From Formicarius rufipectus (taxonomy: Eukaryota; Chordata; Aves; Passeriformes; Formicariidae), in assembly GCA_013399695.1 (NCBI GenBank), contig VXAU01001878.1, positions 319,452 through 383,451 on the forward strand: a stretch of DNA of 64,000 nucleotides, given 5' to 3'. Under the pieces are notes generated by a model that did no database searches, was not told the DNA's origin, and saw only the letters and a program-made list of their open reading frames with translations. Below, piece after piece: positions 1 through 11,400 of the stretch. Position 1 is the first letter of the stretch, and each line of letters begins with the position of its first letter. The position numbers were made by a program, and so were the translations under genes.

Positions 1-157
1 AGGCGGGCAGGGAGCGGGAGGAGCCTTCAAGCCCGGCCGCCGGGGTGGGCAGGGGGCTCCGGGGCCGAGGGGACGCGCTGCCCCCGCCCGGCCACCCCGG
101 CGCCCCCCGCGGGCTGCAGCGGGGGCCACGGTGCCGAGCGCGCCCGTGCCAGCAGCC

Positions 158-346
158 ATGGGGTTAACGGGAGGCAGCGAGCGAGAGAGACAGAGACGGA
201 GAGAGAGAGAAAGAGGGGCTGGACCAGTCCTCGGCAGCTGTTTATTTCAAGGCATCTCTCGCTCCCTCTCCCTCAGCCAAGGCTCAGCCTCAGCAAACCT
301 TCCTCCTCTTCCTCCTCCTCGCCTTCTTCCTTCGTCCTGGCCATGA
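158..346 (+). other. Upstream ORF 1 in candidate PIANP exon 1
   Basis: ATG at 158-160 opens a 62-codon ORF ending at TGA 344-346. Its N-terminal third is rich in Arg and Glu because it reads through the GA-rich tract. Its stop overlaps the start of the next ORF in an ATGA arrangement at 343-346. It matters only if transcription starts upstream of 158. There is no sign of a conserved protein, so a role in limiting translation of the main ORF is an inference. Confidence 0.3.
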
Positions 347-426
347 GAGGCACGGGCATCAGCAGCTGTGCTCCCCCAGCCCCCTGCTCCGACGCCCCGG
401 CTGCGCCCCACTCGTCTCCCCGCAAG
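343..426 (+). other. Upstream ORF 2 in candidate PIANP exon 1
   Basis: ATG at 343-345 is followed by 28 open codons up to the donor at 426/427. If this exon splices directly to 6801, the next codon is TGA (6801-6803), so the ORF closes 49 bases before the PIANP start codon. The peptide resembles nothing I recognise. Confidence 0.3.
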
Positions 427-2669
427 GTAAGTTCATCCTCTCGGTCCGGGTTTGGGGGACAGAGTAGGGACGGGGCTGCAGGGGTTGGGGGCAGGAGGGC
501 TGCATGCCCGTCTCCAAGTCATCTCTCCCCGTCTCCTTCCCTGTGTCCTTTCTCCCCCTTTTCTTTTCCCTCTCCCCATCTAGGGGCTCTGTCTCCTTCT
601 ACCCGGCTGTCTCCTTCCTCCCCCCTCCTTTTTCCCTGCTTTCAGTCTGGGGCAGGGGATACCCGAGGGTCTGGGAAGGAGAGGGCACAGCCGAGGCATC
701 GCTGCCTCTTGCCCTCCAGTTTCGGGCTCCATCACAGACCTGTTGTGCTGGAGCACTAGAGCCTGCGCTGAGAAAGGCGACTTCAGCCAAATTGGCGCAG
801 CTGGAGAAAGGAAATAGAGGGGTCAATCCCTCCTCGTGCCTGGCCAAGGGTGCACCATGCAAGAGAAAGCAATTCAGTTGTGAAGACTCAGCACTTGAAA
901 CACTCAGATGCCCGGGAACAGTAGGAAACTGGGAGGCAGAAGATTGGCAGACTCATGACATCTATTGCAGGCAGGCACTAGATGGCAGGGGACCGGCATC
1001 CTAGAGTGCTGCTTGGAATGGGGCCACATTCACAGTTCCCAAATGCAGGGAGACTTAATCTCAGAGGACCATTGATGAGCTTCACACACCCATTCCCTAG
1101 CTACCAAAATGTCCAAATGCATCATCACCCTTCCAGTCCTGCATTCTGCCCCAGCCTTAAGATTTCCATACCCAGTCCTTAAGTGCTCAACCTGGTACCC
1201 TGGCACAGAAATTCCCACCAGCAAGTCACCGAACGCTGCAGGACCTGCACTGACTCAGGGGCAAGCAGTGTCAGCCCCTCTGCAGTCCTGCTGGATCCTC
1301 CTGGGTGCTGCCATCCACTCTCTCAGCCTCAGACACCAGGTAGAGCAGCCTGACCTCAGCCACTGCATTCTGACCACCAGCTCCCAAATTCAGCCTGCTC
1401 TGTGAGCTGTCACCCTCAGCCCCATGCATGGCAGGAACTCTTTCCCCAGATGGGAAAGAGATCTCCCACCCCAGGGTATAAGCATTTGGACTCACGCTCC
1501 CAGTTGCCAAAACTCCTCCAAGTGCAGTAGAATTAAGTCCCTGGGGCAGCTGCTCTGGAATTCCTCCCTTTCCTGGTCCCCACCCAGCTGAACACAGTAG
1601 GACGTATATATAAGCCTTTTCCACCAACACCAGGGGTCCTGCTTCCTGCTTCCAAACCAGTAAAAACTGCATCTCTGCCTCTTGGACCATGAACTCCGGA
1701 ATGTTCATGGCCACTGAGAAAAATACAGATGTGGGGTGCCCAAGGCACCAGTCACTGTGTGTCAGGATCTTGCTGCCAGTGCCTGAGCTTGTTCTGGTCG
1801 GTGCTCAGAGATAGCCATGGTCCCAGATCACAGCCTCGTATTGGTAGCTGTCACTGTAACCCTTAATGCTGGCTGGGAGTTTAAAAAATGACAGTCAGCC
1901 TAGCATTCGTTCTCTGTGAGGAGGGCTGGGTCCTCCTCAGGCTTGTTTTGATTTTTTGTCACTATTTTGAGTGGGATCATTGCCATGGGGGAGCTCGGTG
2001 AGGCAAGGATTTGCATGAACCTCTTGGTGCTGCGGGGTTGCTAATGGCGAGCGTTATTTCAGCCAGCAGTAAGTTTCATAATCTTGGGCCAGCTCCTGTG
2101 AATGTTCTGTTTCTCAGGGTCATGAGCCTCTTTACCCTTCTTCCATCCCTTTCCCCTTTCCCCAAACTGGTTGGCAATTTCATTGTTCCAGAGGAATATA
2201 TCCATCATGTGAGGTCATCGCTGCATAAGGAGAGGTGATTGATTGCTTGGGTCACTGGGGCCTGTCCCATGCTGGGCTTTGAACGCTGGTTTGGAGACCT
2301 TGAACCAGACTCTGTGCTCAAAGGCGAGGTGATGTGGGGTGCAGCGGGGCATGGTGATGCTTTCCCGGCAGCTTGAGTCGCTGAACAAACAGACTGCTGC
2401 ATTCTGAACTAGCTGGAACACTGAGAGCAGACAGCTTCATTCCTAGAGGCACAGTATCACAGCAGTCAAGCTCGAGATGTTACAAAAATACAGATAGATC
2501 ATCATCTGCCAGCTGAGGCAGGCAGAGTCGGGTGCAACTCTTTTCCCATCCCCAGATGGAAGGAGACTCTACCGGTTTCTCACTAACAGGGCTTGTGTGC
2601 GCTCGGCTTCATCCAACTGCTCTCCAGCCGGAGCTGATCTCGGCTAAGCATCAAGAAAGCTGTGAGATT

Positions 2670-2945
2670 CTCAGATTTTAAGGCCAGAGGGACCATTTTG
2701 ATCACCGAGACAGACCTACAGCAGAGTACAGGCCAGAGAATTTCACCAATTTAATTTCCTGTGCCAAGCCCATAACTTCTGATTGAACTGTAGCATGTCT
2801 TTTAGGAATACAGCCAGGCAAAGGTTCCAGGCAATAAGAAACATACCACTTGCCTAGGTGAATTGTGATGGTGTGTGACCCTCTTTATTAATACTATTGT
2901 TCCTCATTTGAATTTGTCAAACTTCAGCATTTTGTAACAGAAGGT
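2670..2945 (-). repeat. Old CR1-type LINE fragment, antisense
   Basis: On the + strand the segment reads like the reverse complement of an old amniote CR1 3' region. Recognisable pieces are the 'ttaaggccagagggaccattttgatca' block, 'aggccagagaatttcacc', 'agcccataacttctg' and a later 'tttgaatttgtcaaacttcagc'. It is heavily diverged and has no coding capacity. The family assignment is from memory of CR1 consensus sequences. Confidence 0.6.
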
Positions 2946-5875
2946 TACAGATTGCATTTGATGGGAGGGAGCTACAGCATGTGTACTGCCTGCACACAGC
3001 TGGCACCTTGGCTCTATTATTACTGTGACTTTTTTATTTGGATAGGATTTATCTATGGGATCATGGTATACAAGAGTTCTGAACATGGAGAAGGAGTTAC
3101 AGTCAGCAAATCCTAGGGCTTTCCTGGGGCACCATAGCATCATAGCATCCAGAGCTCAAAGTGTCACATTCAGGGTTTAGTCTGAGCTCCCTGTTCAGAG
3201 CAGGAGCACAGCAAGCTTTGCTCCTAGCCATTAAGTAGGATGTAAATTCCCAGCCCTCTTTGGTGAACTGGTATATATGCTTTGGGGCATGGCTCCTGAG
3301 ATCCACTCTCTCATGTCCCAGCAGCGGTGGGTCCGTGCTGCAGGAGACTTACAGAGAGGGAGGAAGCACAGTTGGGTCCCTGATGCTGGGGAACAGCAGT
3401 GGATTCATGCTTCCATTCTGCAAACACAATGAGAGCAGCTTCTAACAGATTGGCCCCAGTGTAGACTGATGGTGGGGTCCATATACAGTAGCAAAGAACA
3501 GTGTAATTCTTAGTCTCGGCTTTCAAGCACCAAGATTCACAAACTGAGCTCAATGAAGTGCCCTGGGGAAACAGCTTTGTCATTCACACTCTGTCATCTG
3601 TGCATCACAGGACCAGAACGCTGCGATGAAGGCTCTCTGCCTTACCTAGAGTGAAAGTATACAGGTTCCTGTACAGACTCTGGGAGTAGCCCTGTCTGAT
3701 TTTATTGCAATTAGAACTGGGAAACATATGAAAGCAAGAGCCATGCCATGAGGTACTGGTGCAGAAATCCAATCTCTCTGCTGTGGTGCACAAAGGCGTG
3801 TAAGGTGGGCTTTATATGTCCAGTAAGAGAAATGGTGTCCCCTCCACCTCTCTGAAGATCTACCAGTTTATTCAGGATCCACACTTGGGAGCTGCCTACA
3901 GAGCCAAACGAAGGGCATGTGTTATGCTTGCCCTCCAGGGGAGCAAAGGCTGTGCCCAGGACACAATCCCCACTGCCAGTGGCTGGCTTGCAGAGTGCCC
4001 CAGACATGCTTTTTCTGCTGGTTTGTCAATAAGCCACAGGGACATCCATGCTCTGTTTTGAACATAAATACTCCATGCACAGCAGAGTCCAGCTCGCGCT
4101 GACTGGCATTTCCACCTGAAACCTTCCTTTGCTCCCACGGCTTTCATGCTATGGGAGACACCTCTGTGCTGCTCCCAGCTCCTCCACAACCAGGCCTGGG
4201 TGTGCCAGTGCAGGACACACTCTCAGTCTTCAGCCATGACCTGATTAGCAAACCAGAATGTGTCGACTGACTGACATCACCTCATTTCTGCACTCACCTG
4301 GAGCCACTTTTGGGGTGGGGGCACTGAGAGTCACTGGTTCTTCTCTGTAGGCAGCAGAATCCATGCACAGCAGTGTCTCAGGTCTGAGGCTTACACCCCA
4401 TGTCCGGGCTGTCCACTCCCCTGCATCATGTGTACATGAGTTGATCAGCGCTGGGGCTCACTCCTTCCCCTTGGCTCATTACAACCTTTATCTGTGCCAT
4501 AGGCCTGAAATTTAGACTACTGGGTGTGAAAGCCATCCACGATTTGGGTCTGTAGGATTTCTTATTCTCAGTCTTTAGACACTGTAAATCCATGGTCTGG
4601 GGTGCTGTTCCTGGAGCTCCCAATCTCGGCTGATACATACAGTGAGGTCTCCATTATAAGACCTCCCAACAAGTGAGGAGAGCACAGTGACCCAACATAC
4701 CTGCACCCAGGCACATTCCTGAGGGTACAGCCATCACTCTTAGGAGGAGTAATAGAGGTTACACTTGCACCCCCACCATGTCACACTTCCCCGAGGGACT
4801 GGTACTGAGATCTACCTGTACCTGGAGAAGTTCTCCCCTCCTGGGATGGCACTGTCCAGACCCAACTCTCCTACTGCTTGATGCAAAAACAGCCTGCAGC
4901 CGCTGAAGACTTCAGCTGTGACTTAGAATGTCATGCAACAAACAGAGAAGGCTCTTCACCTCAGGGAACTACTGTTCCATGGTGAGTCCCAGCCATGGCC
5001 CCAGGCACTCCAGGCCACCTTAAAAGCACTCACACAGCTTGTGTGCCCTCTAACCTGGAGACTCACACAGGGAGGTCCTTGATGCTTGGAATTCCCTCCT
5101 TTTCAAAGTCCAAAATAAATTCTGTCACGGATTTGTGTTGCCAGACATCATCTTCCACAGCATCGTGATCATAATCCAGATGGCCAAGATCTTGCCAGTC
5201 TCTGGCTTCATAGGAAACTTGCTCCATTCTGCTGCCTCTCTGCAGAGCTGCGTTTTAATACTGAGTCCCCTCCAAGGCTTAGAGGTTCAGGAGCAAAGTA
5301 CAAAGAAATGCTGAGAATAGCTGCTCTTTTCTCCTCATCTTCATCTTAGGATGCCTCCAGAGACTGATCTTGCCCCGGAGGGAGGGGCAGGGCACATTAG
5401 CCAACAATTCTTTTTTTTTTTTTCCTGTGAACTTTGTTTAAATATTTAACAGAAGGAAACTAAAAATATCCCCAGTTAATGCAGCAGGAGCTAGACAGCT
5501 ACTTACTCTTGGGTGCCTTTCCTCCCAGCCCCTCTCCTCAGGTGTACATCACAGCAAGCACTAGGGTCTTCCTTCAGCAAGAAGAAGCCTCCCATGCATG
5601 AGGGGCTGCAGTTTTAGTTCAGAGCATGGGCTGAGCAGGAGCGGATGGCAGTAACCCCTTGGGAACCGGGAGGTGCAGCGCAGCTGGCTCAGGGCTGGAG
5701 GTGCAGGGTTGGCCTCTGCATTCAGTCCCTCAGCCAAGCGTCCCTGCTTCTCCATCCTGGCAGCCACAGGAGGGCATGACCGTGGGTTGTCGGCATTCAT
5801 GCTTTCCCCTTCACAATGAAAGAGTGAGCTGAACATCTTGCATGATTTTTGGTTGGTTGTTTTTGGGTGGGTGGG

Positions 5876-5900
5876 TTTTTTTTTTTTTTTTTTTTTTTTT
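5876..5900 (+). repeat. Poly-T tract (25 T)
   Basis: An uninterrupted run of T inside the probable PIANP intron. It could be the reverse-strand tail of an unrecognised retroposed element, but no recognisable element body adjoins it. Confidence 0.9.
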
Positions 5901-6800
5901 CCCTTGTGTGCATGTGGTTGTGGAGAGGATCGGGGCTGAGGCACGTAACAGCTCACCAGGGAGAGGATCGGCAAGGGAAGGGGCAGGCAGCATGAAGGGC
6001 AGCCATGCTACCACCGAACTGATGCTGGAGGGTAGTGCACATCTGGTGTAGGTATCCAGTTCAGGGGACTTCCCCTTGTTCCATGTTATTGCTGCTCTGC
6101 CACAGGAGGTGAGAGAGAAAGGGGAGGAATAGGGGAGAACGGGAGGGATGGGCCAGCGTAGAGGACACAAGGACAAGGAGTGTGGGAAGGTAATTTCGTG
6201 TTAGCGAAGAGAAAAGTAAATAATAAATATTTGATAGGCATATTTTCTTCCTTAAATTCTTTAGTAAGGCTGGAGTTTTCTCGCTGATTCACTCTCTTTC
6301 TCTGCCTTCTTGGTTTATCACTCTCATGCTTCCCCTCTTGCTCCCTTACTCTGGCACACAATGGAGAGGGGTTTTTTTTTAATAAATGGATTACACGCTC
6401 TACACTATAAATAAACACAGGAATTAAGATTCCAACTTGTTCCAGCGATAAGCAAACAAAGATGCTGAATCCCCCTCTCGGCCCTCAGACAGGAGAGTCC
6501 CTGGGGAAGCTGCGCATGTGCTTCAGCACGTGTGCTCCAGAGATCACTCCTTGCTTTTGTGAGCGTATGCTAACGCGCGTGTTTCTGTGCCGTGTTGGGA
6601 TCAGGGACACAATACACCTCCGTGCAGGAGAGCACTGGGGGCACGGGAGCAGGAGAAGGGGCACATGTGGCTACATGGACTCTGCTTATCCTGCCTGCCA
6701 GGGCTGGGAGCTCGCCTGGGGTGACACACACTGCCTGCCGGGAGAGAGCCGTCACCACTGTGTGAGGGCAACACTGACACCCCTCCTTTTTGGTTCCCAG

Positions 6801-6869
6801 TGAAGAAGATGAGACAAGATCCTCACTGAGCAAAGACGCTGCTGCATCTGAGATGGAGCCCAGTGCCTG
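6801..6869 (+). other. PIANP: PIANP exon 2 (5' UTR and start codon)
   Basis: The exon follows the acceptor tggttcccag (ends 6800) and stops at the donor gtaggt (starts 6870). It carries the start ATG at 6853-6855 in good context (GAG before, G after), leaving 17 coding bases. Retention of the next intron would give an immediate TAG, so splicing is required to express the protein. Confidence 0.75.
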
Positions 6870-8421
6870 GTAGGTTCACGGCTTCCCACACTGGCAGGTG
6901 AGGCGGGAAGACAACAGGAGTGTGGGTGGTGGGCTGCTCCCGGCTGCTTGGCTTTTCAGCAGGAGGGACATTTCAGAGAAGGTTGTCTTCTTCCTCCCCC
7001 GACCCTGCAGCAGGATGCCTCCACTCCTCTCCTGCGTCCACTCCTTGCAGCTGTGGCATCTCCTCCTCGTCATCTCGGCCATCCCTCCTCCTGCCGCCTG
7101 GTCTCTTCGCTCTCGCGTCCCGATGGCCACCCGGCCTCTTTGCACCCGTCGGAGCCCCTCAGCCACACGGCCCATTTGCATCTGGGAAAGGACGTCGCTG
7201 CCGGAGCGGGATTCTCGCTCGCCCCAGCTGCGGCAGCGAGCGCTGCCTGCCCGGGCAGCGGAGCTGCGGCACGTCGTGCGGATGAGGCGCCAGGCGGCGG
7301 GGGCCCGTCCTGCCACCCCCTCCGGGTTTGAGGACGGCATGCCCTCCTCCCAGTACCCCTGGGCCATCGTGTGGGGTCCCACAGTGTCGGATGAGGATGG
7401 AGGGGACACAAACTCGGCCAACCCAGGCTTCCCACCGCTGGGGTACACCTTTGTCTCACCGCACGGGATGGCAACAGCGCAGCCCAATTCCCACTCGCTC
7501 CTGCACAATGCGGGGCTCAACTTGCGAGAGACCCCGGCCACCCTGCGGCCCTTCCTCTTTGGGCCCCGGGGGGAAGGTAAATGTGCCCTTTGCTTCTTTC
7601 ACCTCCTGTCCCTGCAGGAGCAGCTCCTTCTGCAGAACTTAGACGTACCCTCCCTGTGCCCTGCTGCTCTCTGGGGACAAGTGGGAGTGGCCATCACACC
7701 CCTCTTTGTCTCGCAGGCGTGGACCCCCAGCTGTATGTCACCATCACCATCTCCATCATCATTGTCCTGGTTGCCACTGGGATTATATTCAAGTTCTGGT
7801 GAGTGGGGTTTGGACAGATGGAGCCTCTCACCATGCTGCTGCCTGCAGGTGGGTGGGCAGGAGGACTGGGGGTTTGGGACCCATTTGTTCCATGGGTGCA
7901 GACCTGGTGCTGCAAGCCCTTGGAAAGGCTTGGCACATGGCCAAGCTGAGCGTAGAAGGGCCCTTCCCACAAATCTCTCTGCCATTGAGGGCAGGAGCTT
8001 GTCTCTTTACCTCACCCCTTGCTCTCTCCAAAGCTGGGACCGCAATCAGAAACGCCGACGTCACTCGGGGCAGCAGAGCAGTGGGAGGCAGCAGGAGAGT
8101 CAGCAGCCCCTCACAGACCTCTCCCCCACCACTGTCAGCATCCTGGGGCCCTACGGCGACTCCCTGGCCCCCACACCTGAGGCAGAGGAGTCCAGGCAGG
8201 GCCAGGAGGGTGTGGAGAAACTGGGTGGCCACGGGAAGAACGCAGCCTTCCAGCTCAACCGGTGAGTGGCCAGCGAGGCAGGGCACGAGAGAACAGGGGC
8301 ACAGGCAGACTGAGGCAGAGCAAAGGTGACATTGGTTAGCGGGGTGGTGGGTTGGGGCAGTGTAAGCGCTAATTAATTTCCATTCCCTCTTCCCCCCAGA
8401 ATTCCATTGGTGAACCTGTGA
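6853..8421 (+). CDS. PIANP: PIANP, PILR alpha-associated neural protein (type I membrane protein)
   Basis: Joining 6853-6869, 7011-7576, 7717-7798, 8034-8261 and 8400-8421 gives 304 residues plus TGA, somewhat longer than the human protein. All five joins keep frame at GT..AG borders. A hydrophobic signal segment spans about residues 8-31. A furin-type RMRR lies at 96-99, followed by the conserved block with SSQYPWAIVWGPTVS (about 118-132). One transmembrane helix (about 202-219) ends in FKFCWD, followed by a basic stop-transfer KRRR. The tail contains QQPLTDLSP and ends in FQLNRIPLVNL. The family is related to AJAP1. From the literature, mammalian PIANP is cleaved by a proprotein convertase, is neuronal, is a ligand of PILR alpha through an O-glycan, and binds the sushi domain of GABA-B receptors. 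The extracellular half before RMRR is poorly conserved. Exon 2 as start is supported by the conserved first residues ME. Confidence 0.95.
7011..7576 (+). CDS. PIANP: PIANP coding exon 2 of 5
   Basis: Encodes the rest of the signal peptide, the convertase site and most of the extracellular domain. The acceptor is tandem: AG ends at 7010 and again at 7013, so two products differing by one codon are possible. The donor is gtaaat at 7577. It ends one base into a Gly codon (phase 1). Confidence 0.9.
7717..7798 (+). CDS. PIANP: PIANP coding exon 3 of 5 (transmembrane exon)
   Basis: An 82-base exon between tcgcag (ends 7716) and gtgagt (starts 7799). It encodes GVDPQLYV followed by the Ile/Val-rich membrane helix. 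Residues here are nearly invariant across vertebrates, which anchors the identification. Confidence 0.95.
8034..8261 (+). CDS. PIANP: PIANP coding exon 4 of 5 (cytoplasmic)
   Basis: Encodes the cytoplasmic tail from WDRNQKRRR to AFQLN. The acceptor is ctccaaag (ends 8033) and the donor gtgagt at 8262. The phase fits both neighbours. Confidence 0.92.
8400..8421 (+). CDS. PIANP: PIANP coding exon 5 of 5 (last residues and stop)
   Basis: After the pyrimidine-rich acceptor ttccccccag (ends 8399) only 22 coding bases remain. They encode the conserved IPLVNL terminus and TGA at 8419-8421. This exon is easily missed because it is so short. Confidence 0.92.
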
Positions 8422-11400
8422 CACTCCTGGGAGAGGCTGAGCTGGTTCCCCGCACACCCTCCTGTCACAGCCGGGGAGTGCAGACTCCCACCACCTCTGC
8501 TACCCCAGGAAAAAACAACCTCCTTGTGCCACGGCCCACCACCACCATTATTAACTTACCACACTGGGACATGCCTGGGCAAATGGACAAGCTGGGTCTC
8601 CTTATCCTCCTGCTGGGGGAAGGCTGGGGACCAGCCCCTGCCCACGCAGCACAGGGTGATGGGAGAGCAGGATGGTGGGAGGGAAAACAGCTGGTGGTGG
8701 TGTGAAATCTTGACCTCCCCAGCCCCTCTCCTGGCATATGTGTGCAGACACACTTGGATCTCCATGACTCTCTCACCAGTGCATGCCTGACATCAGGGGT
8801 AGGCAAGGCGGAAAGGCGTACCCCTGTCCCCGTGGGCCCTAAACCCTCCGTGTGTCTCTTCCCATGTCGTGTGCTTTGCAGTGAACATCTGGAGTTCAGT
8901 GGCTGCAGGATTGCCCGCTGGGGCTTGGTCTCCCCCCTGAGCCAAGGTGACTCAGATGGTGGCAGGTGCTTCTGTTCCTGAGGCCTTGGCCCTCCTGAGA
9001 GTCCCAAGGGTGGGTGAAGCTTGGGCAGAAGAGGCTCACACAGCACCCGGGCCCCCTCAACAACCCATTTCATTGAAGGGAAGATTACCTCCCCCCTAGA
9101 TGGAAGATATTCACCTATTTCCAGTTTCTTTCTGCCTAACTCTCATCTGTTTTTTTCTCTTCAGCTTGTCTTTCTTCATCTCTCTGTTCACAGTTTTCTT
9201 TTCCTCAGTTCCCACCGCTCCGCCACTTCTTTTGCCAGTTAAAGTCGGAACAGATTCCTTTAGCTTTCCAAATATTTTGGTCTGTTGAAAGCCTCCTTAC
9301 TGCCCCTCTCCACCCCCTCAGTCTCTTTCAGCAATGTTCTTCTGAAAAACACTGATGTATGGTGCTGTTCTTCAGAAAATCCAAGGTGAAGGCCTCTGCT
9401 CACCATGTTATTTAACAAGCACTCTGGATACTGCAGCTAAAGCATGGCATACAGATACAGATGGAAAGGAGGAACTTGAGTTTTGCTAGGCTGAGGCAGG
9501 GAATTGTTTTCAGACCCTCCTGGCACAGGCAGCAAGCAGCAGATGGGATTCTCTGTGCCTGGTATGACAAAGAGCAATTTGGAGTTGACTCTGAGAACAC
9601 TGGAAGGGGTGCCATGTACTGCTGGTAGGTCTCTCCTGGAGTGCAAGATAACTGGAAACCCACGAGGCAATGTTCACCAAGGGCATGAGAGAGGAGATAC
9701 CTGGAGTCCCAAGCTTTGTAAGTGTGTTGCCCCAGCTGGTTGGGAACTGAAAGCAATGGCAGAGATATCTGTCAAACTGGTTGCCTGTGCATGTCCTTCA
9801 GGGCTGTGGTGGTCCATGGGACAGGCAGCCACACTCAGTTACCTGTGTGAGCAAGATCCATCCATCTCCACCTCTTCCTATGTGTGGACCCAGGGTGTCA
9901 CTTTGAGGAAGTGTGAGATGGCAAATTTCAACTTAATGACAATAGTTGTTCTCCCTTTTGTGGACACCTTCGAATTAATTAAAACCCCACACTGATAGCC
10001 ACTGAGCTGAAATGATACACATTTAGGTAAAGTTGCCTTATAGTGTTCAAACACCTTCCACTGCTGGACTGATGCGTCCAGAGACAGGAAACTCATCCAC
10101 AATTTGAAGGCCCTATTACACCCTACAAAGTTTCTGACAAAAGTCATCTTGGAGAGAAGGAAATGGCCCTATTATACCTGATCTCTTCAGTGAAAGCCTA
10201 TTTGTTATAGGACAAAGCACAGGGAATTTCGTAAGAGTCCTGGTTCTGCCCATTTACCCAGCTGAACCATTAGGTGATCCTGGGTCCCGTCTGACTCACT
10301 GTGAACGACATTTAAATGAGAGTGTAAATTACAATAAGCTTTACAAAAAACAGTAGAGATTTGGAGAAATGACAGGTTAAATAACATTACTGGCTTATTA
10401 AAAGTGCAGAATGGCTGAAAGGTGTAGGCAGAAAAGGACTCTGGAGATTTCTAGTCTAAGCACAGGTTGAGACTGTACTTATAGTGGGGATATTGGTGCT
10501 TTACCATAGATCGATCTGTTACTGAGCCTGTTCTTATCCCCACTCCATTCAAGGCTTTGGTGACATTCAGGCTGTGGGTGGGCAGAGAAGGGCCAGGTGG
10601 CTGATCCTGCTCACTGCCCCGTTCCCTGCTGCCTCTGCCAGCTGAGGGCAGCTTGGGGCTGTTCCCCCTCTCACGGGCACACTCGTCCTGGGGGAGGATA
10701 TCTGCACACAGTCGGCAGGAGGCTGCACTGCTGATTGCTGGCAGTTTGCAATACAATTCCTTGAACTGGTGTAAGTAATCTTCCAGATCAGATTAATTAG
10801 ATTGTTCTTTGTTCAACAGCGTTTGTTGAAACAAGGCCAGAGTTTAGACTCTTCACTTTGAGGGCTGTCCTTGGACTTCCTCTTTCCACATGCTGCATGG
10901 AATGTCTGTAAGAAAGTGGCAGGGCGGAAGGCATAGTGAAAACATTTTCTAATACCTGATGCGTGGAAGCCCTGGACTCTCCTGGCCAGGCTTTTGTAAA
11001 TTCTGCAAACAAATCAGATTTCAGTGGTTTGGATTTTTTTTTTCCCTCTCTGTGTTATATGTGTGGTTTTGGTAAAAGTATCTCCAGGGAGCGAAACCTT
11101 TAATGGATATTGCGGTAAGGGGGAAGATGGTGAATGCAGTAGAGAAAACTCTTACAGCAACAGAAGCTTAGGTATGATGAACATATTTTCTAAGACTAAT
11201 TCTCCTAGCCAAATATGTTTTTATGACAGTCATTCACTCTCTCACACCAAACAGTTTAGGTACTGGAAACAACTTCAGTGTCCTACCCAAACATTCATTG
11301 CTACGTTTTGTCCCTGGAACAAAACATTCAAAACACTTGTAAACACACAAACTTCTTCCAGTCAATAAATAATCTCACTGGATCTGTTTTCTCCATGACT

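Larger units (their letters stand above)
1..426 (+). promoter_or_regulatory. PIANP: GC-rich island with candidate PIANP 5' non-coding exon 1
   Basis: The first 130 bases are very rich in G, C and CpG, as in a CpG-island promoter. A purine tract rich in GA follows (about 180-215), then a CT-rich stretch. The segment ends in a textbook donor: CGCAAG at 421-426 followed by gtaagt at 427. It lies upstream of PIANP on the same strand, so I read it as the first, non-coding exon of that gene. The transcription start cannot be fixed from sequence and may lie left of the window. Further small 5' UTR exons between 427 and 6800 cannot be excluded. It could instead belong to another transcript. Confidence 0.5.
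427..6800 (+). other. PIANP: Probable PIANP intron 1
   Basis: The stretch between the donor at 427 and the acceptor at 6800 contains no exon I can support. ORFs here are short and unrelated to known families. It holds one old CR1 fragment (about 2670-2945), a T12-plus run near 5410, a T25 run at 5876-5900, and otherwise unique mixed-composition DNA. No other gene was seen on either strand. Confidence 0.45.

Noticed and set aside
6519..6540. Possible RE1/NRSF half-site (ttcagcacg) near neuronal gene PIANP
   Set aside because: Only one half-site fits; the second half (GGACAGCGCC-like) is absent at the right spacing.
6876..7541. 221-codon minus-strand ORF opposite PIANP
   Set aside because: Antisense shadow of the GC-rich PIANP exon, with no homology or splice context of its own.
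6898..8265. Continuous 455-codon ORF covering PIANP
   Set aside because: It reads through introns at 7577-7716 and 7799-8033 and starts inside an intron. The spliced product matches the conserved protein exactly at each junction.
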